Assembly (NCBI GenBank): GCA_036274075.1
Contig: DASUGK010000061.1
Location: 1 to 39,499, forward strand
Direction of reading: 5' to 3'
Origin: CADEED01 sp036274075
GTDB lineage: Bacteria > Pseudomonadota > Gammaproteobacteria > Steroidobacterales > Steroidobacteraceae
DNA: 39,499 nt
Shown here: positions 17,177-25,705 of the stretch, piece after piece
How the letters are laid out: each line of letters opens with the position of its first letter
Numbering within the stretch: position 1 is the first letter of the stretch
Notes under the pieces: model-generated
What the model was told of the DNA's origin: nothing
Seen by the model: only the letters and a program-made list of their open reading frames with translations
Database searches by the model: none
Position numbers and translations under genes: made by a program

Positions 17177-19306
17177 TCAGTTCCCGACGAGCTCGACGCT
17201 GCCGATGACCCAGATGGGATCGATCTTCCTGCGCGTGAACAGGAAACACAGGTCGTGCGTGCCGGTCTGCCCATTGTTGGGAATCGACGGCAGCGTGCTC
17301 AGGCCGTACATGCCCACCGACGAGGTCAGCGGCATGGACATGGTCGGCGGGCCGTCGCACCTGTCGAGCCGCACTTCCAGCTCGCCATCCTCGGTGGCCG
17401 GATCGTGCAGTGGAATGCTTTCCGCGTCCTTGCCGATCTGGAAGTTGAAGGGGATCTGGCCCACCGTGGCCCGGATCGAACGGACGTTGGTGAGATCGGC
17501 GCCCTTCCAGATCCAGCAGGGGTTGGAAATGTTCACCAGGTACACCGCCCGCTCGCCGTCGACGGGCGCGTCGTCCTCGAGTGACAGCAGGTAGCCTTCG
17601 CTGCATTGCTCGAGGTCGTGGCTCAGTCGCTTGTTGGGCAGCGGATTGACTTGCACCTCGCGCGCCCAGCGGATGCCCTGCTTGTCGTAACGCTTGAGCT
17701 GCGGATCGAGCCGGCGCTGGAAGTCGGCCCAGTTGATGCGCGAGGCTGGCGACCACGCCACTTCCGCCAGCGCCGCGATGCGCGGGAACGTCATGTACGT
17801 CACGCGATCCTCGGTGCGCATCATCTCGGACCAGAGGTTGGCCTGCAGGCCGAGGATGTGCTGGCGCTGATCCTCGGGAATGGAGTCCGGCACCGGCTGG
17901 AAGTTGTAGACCATCTCCAGCGACAAGGTGCCGCTTCGGCCCGGCGACAGGTCGCCCGCGCTCTGCCAGTGGTCGAAATACAGGTCGGGAGCCGGTGACA
18001 ACACCGTGTCATGGCCGGCCTTGGCAGCGGCAATGGCGCCATCGATGCCACGCCATGACATCACCGTGGCATTGGGCGGCACGCCGCCCTCGAGAATTTC
18101 ATCCCAGCCGATGAGCTTGCGGCCCTTCGAGTCGATGAACTTCCCCATGCGCTGGATGAAATAGCCCTGCAGGTCGTGCGCGTTCGCGACGCCCAGCTCC
18201 TTCATGCGCGCCTTCACGCGCGGCGAAGCTTCCCACTGCGGCTTCACCGCTTCGTCGCCGCCGACGTGGATGTATTCACCGGGGAACACGTCCATGACTT
18301 CGGTCAGCACGTCCTCGAGGAACTTGAACGTCGACTCTTCGACGTTGAACAGGTTCTCGTAGACGCCCCAGTCGGACGGCACTTCCTTGAGCCGCGAGGC
18401 GAAGGGCTGCACGCCCAATTGCGGATACGCGACGATGGCCGCGGTGGCGTGGCCCGGCATCTCGATCTCGGGCACCACCTTGACGTGCCGCGAGGCGGCG
18501 TACTTCACGATGTCGCGCGCCTGTTCCTGCGTGTAGATGCCGCCGTGCAGGCGCGGCTTGCCGGTCGCAGGATCGATGTCCTTGCGCGCGGCCTGCCCTT
18601 CCGGCACGCGCCAGCCGCCTACGGACGCAAGCCTTGGATATTTCTTTATCTCCAGGCGCCAGGCCTGGTCGTCGGTGAGATGCCAGTGCAGCACGTTGAG
18701 CTTGTGCTGCGCCATCCAGTCGATGAACCGCTTCACGTACTCGGGCGACTGGTAGTGCCGCGCCGAGTCGAGCATCAGGCCGCGCCACGCGAAGCGCGGT
18801 GAATCCTGGATCTCCATGGCGCGGATTTGCGCCACGCCGCTCTGCGCCGGGAACACCGTGAGCAGTTGCCACAGCGTCACGGCACCATAGAAGAGTCCCG
18901 CCGGCGTGCGCGCCGCGACGTGCGCACCGTCCTCGGTCACCTTGAGCGTGTAGCCCTCGTCGGACAGCGACTGGTCGTTGGGAGTGATCTCGAAGAAAAC
19001 GCCCTTGGACGTGGCACTCCCCTCGGTCGCGCCGCCCAGGCCGAGTTCCGGGTTGGCCTTGGCCTGCTCGACGAAGTAGTTCGCGGCCTCCGGCGCACCG
19101 GCGCCACCGCTGTAGCGCACCCTGGTCGCGCCGCTCACGGCGAAGTAGCCCTTTCCGCCGTTGAACTCCCGCGGCACGGGAATCACGCTTGGGCTGGGTC
19201 CGGGGCCCTTGGCAGCGCTGGCGGGTGGCGCTGCATCGCGCGAACAGCCTGCGAGCGCGGCCACTACGGCCGAGAGGGTGAGGAGGAGGAGCTTCTGTTT
19301 GTACAT
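17177..19306 (-). CDS. GH20 beta-N-acetylhexosaminidase lipoprotein
   Basis: The 709-residue enzyme has a lipoprotein signal (VVAALAGC, Cys21). An N-terminal GH20b domain (about 40-160) precedes the catalytic barrel, which opens with FAWRGLMLDSARHY and carries HLTDDQAWRLEIKKYP and the catalytic Asp351-Glu352 pair in HVGGDEAVK. Substrate-assisted catalysis by this pair releases terminal GlcNAc from chitooligosaccharides. The last 110 or so residues form an extra beta-rich domain ending in DPIWVIGSVEL, resembling a CBM6-like carbohydrate-binding end; this is tentative. It lies in the nag operon after the halogenase-like gene, and its ribosome binding site GAGGG overlaps that gene's TGA. It most likely acts in the periplasm or on the outer membrane, upstream of the PTS. 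Confidence 0.95.
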   Translation of the reverse strand: MYKQKLLLLTLSAVVAALAGCSRDAAPPASAAKGPGPSPSVIPVPREFNGGKGYFAVSGATRVRYSGGAGAPEAANYFVEQAKANPELGLGGATEGSATSKGVFFEITPNDQSLSDEGYTLKVTEDGAHVAARTPAGLFYGAVTLWQLLTVFPAQSGVAQIRAMEIQDSPRFAWRGLMLDSARHYQSPEYVKRFIDWMAQHKLNVLHWHLTDDQAWRLEIKKYPRLASVGGWRVPEGQAARKDIDPATGKPRLHGGIYTQEQARDIVKYAASRHVKVVPEIEMPGHATAAIVAYPQLGVQPFASRLKEVPSDWGVYENLFNVEESTFKFLEDVLTEVMDVFPGEYIHVGGDEAVKPQWEASPRVKARMKELGVANAHDLQGYFIQRMGKFIDSKGRKLIGWDEILEGGVPPNATVMSWRGIDGAIAAAKAGHDTVLSPAPDLYFDHWQSAGDLSPGRSGTLSLEMVYNFQPVPDSIPEDQRQHILGLQANLWSEMMRTEDRVTYMTFPRIAALAEVAWSPASRINWADFQRRLDPQLKRYDKQGIRWAREVQVNPLPNKRLSHDLEQCSEGYLLSLEDDAPVDGERAVYLVNISNPCWIWKGADLTNVRSIRATVGQIPFNFQIGKDAESIPLHDPATEDGELEVRLDRCDGPPTMSMPLTSSVGMYGLSTLPSIPNNGQTGTHDLCFLFTRRKIDPIWVIGSVELVGN

Positions 19307-19316
19307 GGATGATCCC

Positions 19317-20903
19317 TCAACGCATCAGCACCGGCTGCGCTGGCCGGACGGGTTGTTCTGAGAACCTGAATCCTGCCTGATTCACGCGGTGGAGCAACTC
19401 ACGATGCGCGGGAAGCACCGCAGCCGCGCGCCGGCCGGCGGCCTGGACGCGTGCGAACTCCTCGCGGGCTCGCGGAATCTCTGGAAAACGCGGCCCGCCG
19501 GCCAGCCGGGTTTCGAATTCCATGCCATACAGCACGAATTGGTAGTTGGCGATCGCGAAGGTCTCGTGGTCCATCGTGAAATCGAACCGGGCCGGCGGGC
19601 GGTGCCGCCACATCTCGAGGTGGGCCCGCAGCGATTCCGTCGCACTGGCCGGATCGGCGTTGTCACGCCAGAAAGCCGAGTCTTGCCGCTGCGTCAGGAA
19701 GTAATGCAGCTTGATGAAGTCGACGATGCGTTCGTAACGCGCCGTCATGAGCTGGTTGAAACGCGCGGCGGCCGGCGCGAGCTCGCCGCTGCGCTGGTAG
19801 AGCGACGCGATCATGTAGGCCGCGGCCTCGATGAGGATGATGCCCGTGGATTCGAGCGGCTCGAGGAATCCCCCCGCCAGCCCGACGGCCACGCAATTCT
19901 TCACCCAGTGCCTTGCTCGCCACCCGATGTCGAGGGTCAGTTGACGCGCCGACAGGCCGCGCGCTGCTTCGCCCACGTAGTCCCGCAACACGGTCTCGGC
20001 GCGCGTGGCGTCGGTGTGGCGCGAGCTGTAGACGTAACCGATGCCCCGGCGAGTCGGCAGCCCGATGTCCCAGGTCCAGCCCGCTTCATGTGCCGTGGAA
20101 ATCGTGTACGGCGGCACCTCGGCGGTCTCATTGTCGTAAGGCACTTGCAGCGCCACCGCGTGGTCGACGAACAACACGTCGCCTTTCGGCACGAAGGGCA
20201 CTCCCAGCGTGCGGCCGATGAGCTCGGCGCGGAAGCCGGTGCAGTCCACGTACAGCCCGGCGGTGAGCGTGCCGTGTTGTTCGGTGACGACGCCCGCGAT
20301 GGCGCCCGAAACATCGAGCTCGACGCGCGAAACCGTGCCGACGTAATGCCGGACGCCGAGCGCGCGGGCGAGACGCGACAGGTACGCGCCGAAGCGGCCC
20401 GCATCCAGGTGATAGGCATAGTTCATCGGCCCGCGGAATGCCGCATCCGTGTCGCGCTTCGGCGCACGACCGGCGTCGCAGACTTTTTCCTGCAGGGTGG
20501 CCGCGTCGGCCCAGGAGATCGGGCCAGCCTCACCTGACAACCAGTAAGGCAGCAGCTCCAGGCCTTCGACTTCCCGCGGCAATGCGAACGGATGGTAGTA
20601 GTGCCGCCTGCGGCCGGAAGTCTTCGGATGCACCCAGTCGACGAAGCGGATGCCCTGCTTGAAGGCGGCCGCACTCTCGCGCATGAACTCGGCTTCGTCG
20701 GCGCCGAGCGCGGACAGGGTGCGCGCGATGGTCGGAAAGGTGCCCTCGCCTACTCCCACGGTCGGGATGTCGCTGGATTCCACCAGCGAGATGCGCAGGC
20801 CACCGGGGCCACCGAGGTGTTTCGCCAGCCAGGCGGCCGTGAGCCAACCCGCGGTTCCTCCACCGACGATGAGTATCTCTTCTCTTGGTTCGAGTTTGGA
20901 CAT
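19317..20903 (-). CDS. Tryptophan-halogenase-family FAD-dependent protein
   Basis: The 528-residue protein has an N-terminal FAD-binding motif GGGTAGW (14-20), the second family motif VGVGEGTFPTI, a lysine (Lys82 in AAFKQGIRF) at the place of the active lysine of PrnA, and a variant of the WxWxIP signature: WTWDIGLP, with Trp276 and Trp278. Known members chlorinate tryptophan, but many relatives next to TonB receptors in sugar-use loci have no known activity. Here it lies between the receptor and the hexosaminidase genes, so a part in oligosaccharide or receptor function is possible. No Shine-Dalgarno sequence precedes ATG 20903; instead a strong hairpin ends eight bases before it. The substrate and true halogenation are undecided. 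Confidence 0.88.
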   Translation of the reverse strand: MSKLEPREEILIVGGGTAGWLTAAWLAKHLGGPGGLRISLVESSDIPTVGVGEGTFPTIARTLSALGADEAEFMRESAAAFKQGIRFVDWVHPKTSGRRRHYYHPFALPREVEGLELLPYWLSGEAGPISWADAATLQEKVCDAGRAPKRDTDAAFRGPMNYAYHLDAGRFGAYLSRLARALGVRHYVGTVSRVELDVSGAIAGVVTEQHGTLTAGLYVDCTGFRAELIGRTLGVPFVPKGDVLFVDHAVALQVPYDNETAEVPPYTISTAHEAGWTWDIGLPTRRGIGYVYSSRHTDATRAETVLRDYVGEAARGLSARQLTLDIGWRARHWVKNCVAVGLAGGFLEPLESTGIILIEAAAYMIASLYQRSGELAPAAARFNQLMTARYERIVDFIKLHYFLTQRQDSAFWRDNADPASATESLRAHLEMWRHRPPARFDFTMDHETFAIANYQFVLYGMEFETRLAGGPRFPEIPRAREEFARVQAAGRRAAAVLPAHRELLHRVNQAGFRFSEQPVRPAQPVLMR

Positions 20904-20910
20904 GTAAAGA

Positions 20911-20941
20911 GAGGCCGGACCCGGAGGAGTGGTCCGGCCTC
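20911..20941 (-). terminator. Perfect hairpin after the TonB receptor gene, possible attenuator
   Basis: An 11-bp perfect stem (GAGGCCGGACC / GGTCCGGCCTC) with a nine-base loop, followed on the minus strand by TCTTT. It sits between the receptor stop and the halogenase-like start, so it could end part of the transcripts or guard the receptor mRNA 3' end. The minus-strand loop reads ACTCCTCCG, complementary to a Shine-Dalgarno core. Confidence 0.7.
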
Positions 20942-20955
20942 ACCACCAGTGAAGA

Positions 20956-23715
20956 TCAACGTCCGTCGAAGTTCACTCTCACACCGAAGTAGTAGATCGG
21001 ACCGTTGTCATAGTAACGGGCCGGACGGCTGGTGAGCCCGTCGTAGTACTGGAACAGCTCCTCGTCGAGCAGGTTCACACCTTCGAAGGTCAGCGCGAAG
21101 TTGTCCGTGAGCTTCACGTTCACCGACAGGTCCAGGCTGTCCGTCGCATCCGAGTACAGGTCGCGGCCACGGTCCTTGTCGATGAAGTACTCGGAGCGGT
21201 AGTTGTACGACAGGCGCGCGCCGAAGCGATCGTTCTCGAAGTAGGCGATCAGGTTCGCGGTGTTGTCCGAGTTGCCCGCCACCGGCGCACCGTCGTCCGC
21301 GCTCGCATCCGAGTAGGTGTAGTTCGCGATCACTCCAAAGCCGCCGGCGATCGGCTGCTGCCACGTGATCTCGACACCCTGGATGTGGCCGCCGGGTCCG
21401 TTGACCGGCCGGTCGATCTGGTAGATGCAGTGGTAGATGCCCGTGCCGCCCGGCTGGCAATCCGCTTCCGGATCATCGAGGCGGGAATCGTTCGGATCGG
21501 AGATTTCCGTGGGCAGGCGCTCCGGGCCGGTGCCGTTGGTGACGTATGACTCCACGTCCTTGTAGAACAGGGCGCCGGCGAGCAGCGAGCCTTCGCCGAA
21601 ATACCATTCGGTCGAGAGATCGAACTGGTTGGCGCGGTAAGGATCGAGCCCCGGGTTTCCGCCCGTGCCGGTGAACAGCAGCGGCGTGAAGGCCGTGATG
21701 GTCGGCGCGATGCGGTTGTACTCGGGCCGCGCCATGACGCGCGCGGCGCCGAAACGCATGATCACGTCGTCACTGAGGTCGAAGATGATGTTCGCGCTCG
21801 GCAACACGTCGGTGTAGTCGTGGTCGATCGACAGCGGGGCGATCATGCCGAACGGATTATTGGTCGCTCCCGGCGTGTTGGCGGAAACGCCCACCTGCCA
21901 GCCATCCGACGTCTGCTGAGTCTGCACGATGCGCACGCCGAAGTTGCCGCGCATGCCCTCGGCCTCGAAGTTCGCCATGGCATAGCCGCCCAGCGTCTTC
22001 TCGGTGATGTCGAAACTTTCCAGCGGGCCGAAGTGGTTGGTCGGGAAGTTGGGCCAGTTGGCCACGATGTTGGGATCGTTCGGGTCGTACTCGACGAAAT
22101 CGAGCGCACCGTAGATCTCGCGCAGGCGCTGCTCGGAGACCAGCCGGTAGCTGTTCACCGTGCCGGGACGCGCGATGTCGGCGAGGAAGTCGCCCGGGGT
22201 CGCATCACCCGCGGCGAACGCCAGGCTGCAGGGCGCGCCATCGCAGCCGGTGGCGCTGAGCAGTCCGCGCGTCTGGCCGTAGGTGATGTTCACGTTGCGC
22301 TCGTGGTCGGTGTACTTGACGCCGAACTTGAACGAGTTGATCGCACCCATCTCCACCTTGAACTCGGCGTCGGCGTACGCGTAGAACTCGTCGTCCTCGT
22401 TGAGGAACTGGTTCTGCGATGCCCAGCCCAGCACCGGCAGCGAAGCCGGATCGGTGCGGTCGGGGATGTCGGTGAAATTCACTTCCGGCACGCCGTTGCT
22501 GAAGTCCCAGGTGAAGCCGGTGTGTGCCTGCGTCTCCCAGAAAGGCTGCACGCTGGTCTTGCCGTCGGCGCTGGTGGTGCCGATCTTGCCGTGCAGCGTC
22601 AGCGTATCGCTGACATCGAAGCTCACGTCGAAATCGAGCGAGCTGGTTTCGGTTTCGGCGTCACGCAGGATGGCGTCGTACACCACGCCCCAGCCGTCGG
22701 GGCTGTTCGCGAAGGTGCCACCGACCAGCGTGCCGTCCTTCACGGACGTGTTCGTGGGCGCAGCGCCCGAATTGAACATGTTCGTGTACCACGCCATGTA
22801 GTTGTGGTTGAAGTTGTCGGCTTCGAGTTTCGAGTAGAGGCCGGTGACATTGATGTCGAGCGCGTCCGAGGGACGGAACTGCAGGGCGAAATTACCGCCC
22901 GTGCGAACGCGGTCCTGTTCGAACAGGGCGGAACCGAGCAGGTCCGGCACCGCCAGCGTCGCACCGCCCTGGTCGGCGATGACCCGGTCCGAATAGCCCA
23001 GGAATTCGATGCCGTCGCGGCGGATATTGCGCTCCTGGTAGATACCGGCGAGCAGGATGCCAACGGACTCGGCTTCGTTCTTCCAGCTGAACAAGGCGGT
23101 CGCCTGCGGGTCGGTGGAATCCGCGAGCTCGGTGTAGGCGCCCTGCAGCGAGCCGCTGAACGTGGTCGAAGGCAGGTCGAGCGGGTTGCGGGTCTTGATA
23201 TTGACCGTGCCGCCGATACCACCCTCCTCGATGTCCGCCTGCGAGCCCTTGATGACCTCGGTCTGGCCGATCACTTCGGTGGGCAGCATCAGGTAATTGA
23301 AGCTGCGGGTGGCAGCCAGCTGGTCGAGGACGAACCAGTCGGCCGTGGCCATGCTGTGGCCGTTCAGCTGGGTGCGGTTGAGGTTGGGGGCGGTCCCGCG
23401 GATGGAAACGCGCTCGCCCTCACCGAATTCCCGTGAGATGCTGACGCCGCTGACGCGTTGCAGGGCTTCAGCTACGTTCTTGTCCGGAAACTTGCCGACA
23501 TCTTCAGACGTAATGACATCAACAACAGTCTGGGAATCACGTTTTACTTCGAGCGACTCTTGCAAGCTCGCGCGGATGCCGGTGACCAGCACCGTTTCGA
23601 GCTCCTCGCCCGACGAATTCGCGGCTTGCTCCGAATCTGCCGCCGCAGCCGCATGTCTTGCCAGCGCCAGCGACACGGCGGCGGCAATCAAGGTCGACGA
23701 CTTTCTCATGCTCAT
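20956..23715 (-). CDS. TonB-dependent outer-membrane receptor, probably for GlcNAc oligomers
   Basis: ATG 23715 is preceded by AAGGGGAG and gives a signal peptide (STLIAAAVSLALARHAAAA); the longer frame to 23775 runs through the regulatory region and is rejected. The 919-residue protein has a TonB-box-like segment (ELETVLVTGIRAS), a plug domain (VDVITSEDVGKFPDKNVAEALQ, then RVSIRGTAPNLNRTQLNG) and a long beta-barrel ending in aromatic residues before the last strand (YYFGVRVNFDGR). It resembles the Caulobacter-type TonB receptor group (TIGR01782-like). As first gene of the leftward nag operon it should bring chitooligosaccharides or GlcNAc through the outer membrane; the ligand is inferred from the neighbours. 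A hairpin after its stop may lower expression of later genes. Confidence 0.93.
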   Translation of the reverse strand: MSMRKSSTLIAAAVSLALARHAAAAADSEQAANSSGEELETVLVTGIRASLQESLEVKRDSQTVVDVITSEDVGKFPDKNVAEALQRVSGVSISREFGEGERVSIRGTAPNLNRTQLNGHSMATADWFVLDQLAATRSFNYLMLPTEVIGQTEVIKGSQADIEEGGIGGTVNIKTRNPLDLPSTTFSGSLQGAYTELADSTDPQATALFSWKNEAESVGILLAGIYQERNIRRDGIEFLGYSDRVIADQGGATLAVPDLLGSALFEQDRVRTGGNFALQFRPSDALDINVTGLYSKLEADNFNHNYMAWYTNMFNSGAAPTNTSVKDGTLVGGTFANSPDGWGVVYDAILRDAETETSSLDFDVSFDVSDTLTLHGKIGTTSADGKTSVQPFWETQAHTGFTWDFSNGVPEVNFTDIPDRTDPASLPVLGWASQNQFLNEDDEFYAYADAEFKVEMGAINSFKFGVKYTDHERNVNITYGQTRGLLSATGCDGAPCSLAFAAGDATPGDFLADIARPGTVNSYRLVSEQRLREIYGALDFVEYDPNDPNIVANWPNFPTNHFGPLESFDITEKTLGGYAMANFEAEGMRGNFGVRIVQTQQTSDGWQVGVSANTPGATNNPFGMIAPLSIDHDYTDVLPSANIIFDLSDDVIMRFGAARVMARPEYNRIAPTITAFTPLLFTGTGGNPGLDPYRANQFDLSTEWYFGEGSLLAGALFYKDVESYVTNGTGPERLPTEISDPNDSRLDDPEADCQPGGTGIYHCIYQIDRPVNGPGGHIQGVEITWQQPIAGGFGVIANYTYSDASADDGAPVAGNSDNTANLIAYFENDRFGARLSYNYRSEYFIDKDRGRDLYSDATDSLDLSVNVKLTDNFALTFEGVNLLDEELFQYYDGLTSRPARYYDNGPIYYFGVRVNFDGR

Positions 23716-23749
23716 AAGACAGGCTCCCCTTATCAGGTGTTCGTGCGGA

Positions 23750-23900
23750 CCAATATGGAGCCAATATAGTACCAATCACCACAAAAAGACCAGCTTTTTA
23801 AATACCACTTCGCTACTTTCGCCGTTATCCGCTTTAAAACATGTAGTTATGCTCACCCTTGTATCGCGGAAGGTACTAAGTGGTATTGCATTGGTAATGT
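23750..23900. promoter_or_regulatory. Divergent nag control region with repeated TGGTA and ATTGG elements
   Basis: The gap between the receptor and the GntR gene is AT-richer than its surroundings. CCAAT occurs at 23750, 23761 and 23772, exactly 11 bp apart. AATACCACTT (23801-23810) and AAGTGGTATT (23878-23887) are perfect inverted copies. AGTACC (23769-23774) mirrors GGTACT (23872-23877). An AAAAAG/CTTTTT dyad lies at 23783-23799. HutC-type GntR regulators of GlcNAc genes such as DasR and Bacillus NagR bind TGGT-containing dyads, so these are likely operator half-sites for the adjacent regulator; the promoter hexamers are not clear to me. Confidence 0.6.
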
Positions 23901-23925
23901 TCAGATGGCATGGTTTGCAGACTTC

Positions 23926-23931
23926 AGGGGG
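23926..23931 (+). promoter_or_regulatory. Ribosome binding site favouring a TTG start for the GntR gene
   Basis: AGGGGG lies eight bases before TTG 23940. The alternative ATG at 23910 has no such sequence in front of it. Confidence 0.5.
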
Positions 23932-23939
23932 ACACCGTC

Positions 23940-24683
23940 TTGCCAACTCTTTCCCAGGTACTACCGCCGCTCGATGAAAAAAGCGCCCAGCCGCTCTACC
24001 AGCAGCTGCAGCGGGCGCTGCGCGGCGCCATAGAAAACCGGGTCATCGGCCCGGACGACGCGCTGCCGCCCGAGCGCGACCTCGCCGAGATGCTCAACGT
24101 CTCGCGCATCACGGTGCGCAAGGCCATCGACGAGCTGGTGGAGGACGGGCTGCTGATCCGCAAGCAGGGTTCGGGCACCTTCGTCAGCAACCGTGTCGAG
24201 AAGAACTTCGCCAAGCTGACCTCGTTCTCCGAGGACATGCGTGCCCGCGGCCGTGTGCCGCGCAGCGTGTGGATGAACCGCGCCGCCGGCACGGTGACTC
24301 CCGAGGAATCGCTGGCGCTGCGGTCCAGCCCCGGCACCCCGGTGCTGCGCTTCCACCGTATCCGTTATGCCGACGACGCGCCGATGGCCATCGAATACGC
24401 CACGGTGATCGCGAGCTGCCTGCCCTCGCTCGATTCCGTCGAGAGCTCGCTGTACGAGGCACTGGAACAGACCGGCAACCGGCCGGTGCGCGCGCTGCAG
24501 CGGCTGCGCGCGGTGCTGCTGACCGCCGAGCAGGCCAAACTACTCAAGGCCCAGGAACGCGACGCCGGGTTGCTGGTGGCGCGCGTGGGTTATCTCAAGG
24601 ATGGACGCGCCGTGGAGTTCTCGCAGTCGTACTACCGCGGGGACATCTACGACTTCGTCGCGGAGCTGAACGCATCATCGTGA
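23940..24683 (+). CDS. nagQ: GntR/HutC-family transcriptional regulator of GlcNAc use
   Basis: Read from TTG 23940 the protein has 247 residues; an ATG at 23910 would add ten. The N-terminal winged helix-turn-helix (PLYQQLQRALRGAI, PPERDLAEMLNVSRITVRKA, GLLIRKQGSGTFV) is followed by a UTRA ligand-binding domain (KLTSFSEDMRARGRVP, LRFHRIRYADDAPMAIEY, and the C-terminal VEFSQSYYRGDIYDF). Related regulators (NagQ, NagR, DasR) sense GlcNAc-6-P or GlcN-6-P and repress uptake and catabolic genes. It is divergent from the receptor operon, with repeated TGGTA elements between them, and its last codon overlaps the GTG of the next gene by four bases, so it is co-made with the deaminase and deacetylase. 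The name is given by context and family. Confidence 0.88.
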   Translation: MPTLSQVLPPLDEKSAQPLYQQLQRALRGAIENRVIGPDDALPPERDLAEMLNVSRITVRKAIDELVEDGLLIRKQGSGTFVSNRVEKNFAKLTSFSEDMRARGRVPRSVWMNRAAGTVTPEESLALRSSPGTPVLRFHRIRYADDAPMAIEYATVIASCLPSLDSVESSLYEALEQTGNRPVRALQRLRAVLLTAEQAKLLKAQERDAGLLVARVGYLKDGRAVEFSQSYYRGDIYDFVAELNASS

Positions 24684-25705
24684 CCGAACCGACGCGGATG
24701 TTCCTCGAGGCGGCCCAGGGTTCGACCGTGGTCGCCGCGCAGCTGGCGCAGAATGCCGCGCTGCTCGCCGAACTCGGGGCACGCCTGCGCGCCAGGCCGC
24801 CACGCGCCGTGGTCACCTGCGCCCGCGGCAGCTCGGATCATGCCGCGACCTATGCCCGCTACCTCGTCGAGGCGCACACGCCGGCGCTCACCTCCTCGGC
24901 CGCGCCGTCGCTGAGCTCCATCTACGACGCCAACACCAACATGCGCGATGTGCTGTTCGTCGCCATCTCGCAGTCCGGCAAGAGCCCCGACCTGCTGGCC
25001 GCCACCGAAAGCGCGCGCGCGAGCGGTGCGTTCACGGTCGCGGTCTGCAACACGCCGGATGCGCCGCTCATGAAGCAGGTCGACGTGGCCGTGTCGCTGC
25101 ACGCCGGCCACGAATCCAGCGTCGCGGCCACCAAGTCCTACATCGCTTCGCTGAGCTGCATGGCGCAGCTGGTCGCGAGCTGGACCCAGGACATCGAGCT
25201 GTCGGCGGCATTGGCGCGCCTGCCCCCGCAGCTCGAGCGCGCCTGGCATTGCGACTGGACGGCGGGTGTCGCGGCGCTCACGCCTGCCACGAACCTGTTC
25301 GTCGTGGCGCGTGGCTTCGGGCTGGGCATCGCGCAGGAAGCGGCACTCAAGCTGAAGGAAACCTGCGGCCTGCATGCCGAGGCCTTCAGTTCCGCCGAGG
25401 TCAAGCACGGGCCCATGGCGCTGGTGCGCGCGGATTTCCCGGTGCTGATGTTCAGCCAGGACGACGAGACGCGCGCTGGCATCGAACAGCTCGCCACCGA
25501 GTTCGCGGCGCGCAAGGCCAGGGTGCTGCTCGCCGGCGCGAAAGCGCAGGGCGCGACCATACTGCCCACGGTGGTGGCACACCCGGTCATCGAGCCCATC
25601 CTGCAGATCCAGTCGTTCTACCGGCTCGCGAACAACCTGAGCCTGGCGCGCGGGCTCGATCCCGACCGGCCGCCGCATCTCAACAAGGTGACCGAGACCG
25701 TCTGA
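24680..25705 (+). CDS. nagB-II: SIS-type glucosamine-6-phosphate deaminase (NagB-II)
   Basis: The 341-residue protein starts at GTG 24680, overlapping the regulator stop as GTGA. It consists of two SIS domains as in the isomerase half of GlmS: TCARGSSDHAATYARYLVE and AISQSGKSPDLLAATE in the first, ESSVAATKSYIASL after it, and EVKHGPMALV with the C-terminal RGLDPDRPPHLNKVTETV in the second. There is no glutaminase domain, which separates it from GlmS. NagB-II converts glucosamine-6-phosphate to fructose-6-phosphate and ammonia. The stop TGA overlaps the NagA start by one base (TGATG). An AgaS-like ketose-amine role is possible, but the adjacent nagA and nagE favour GlcNAc. Confidence 0.9.
   Translation: MTEPTRMFLEAAQGSTVVAAQLAQNAALLAELGARLRARPPRAVVTCARGSSDHAATYARYLVEAHTPALTSSAAPSLSSIYDANTNMRDVLFVAISQSGKSPDLLAATESARASGAFTVAVCNTPDAPLMKQVDVAVSLHAGHESSVAATKSYIASLSCMAQLVASWTQDIELSAALARLPPQLERAWHCDWTAGVAALTPATNLFVVARGFGLGIAQEAALKLKETCGLHAEAFSSAEVKHGPMALVRADFPVLMFSQDDETRAGIEQLATEFAARKARVLLAGAKAQGATILPTVVAHPVIEPILQIQSFYRLANNLSLARGLDPDRPPHLNKVTETV

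Noticed and set aside
23716..23775. N-terminal extension of the TonB receptor to 23775
   Set aside because: It reads through the repeated regulatory elements and would place 20 residues before a normal signal peptide; ATG 23715 has AAGGGGAG in front.
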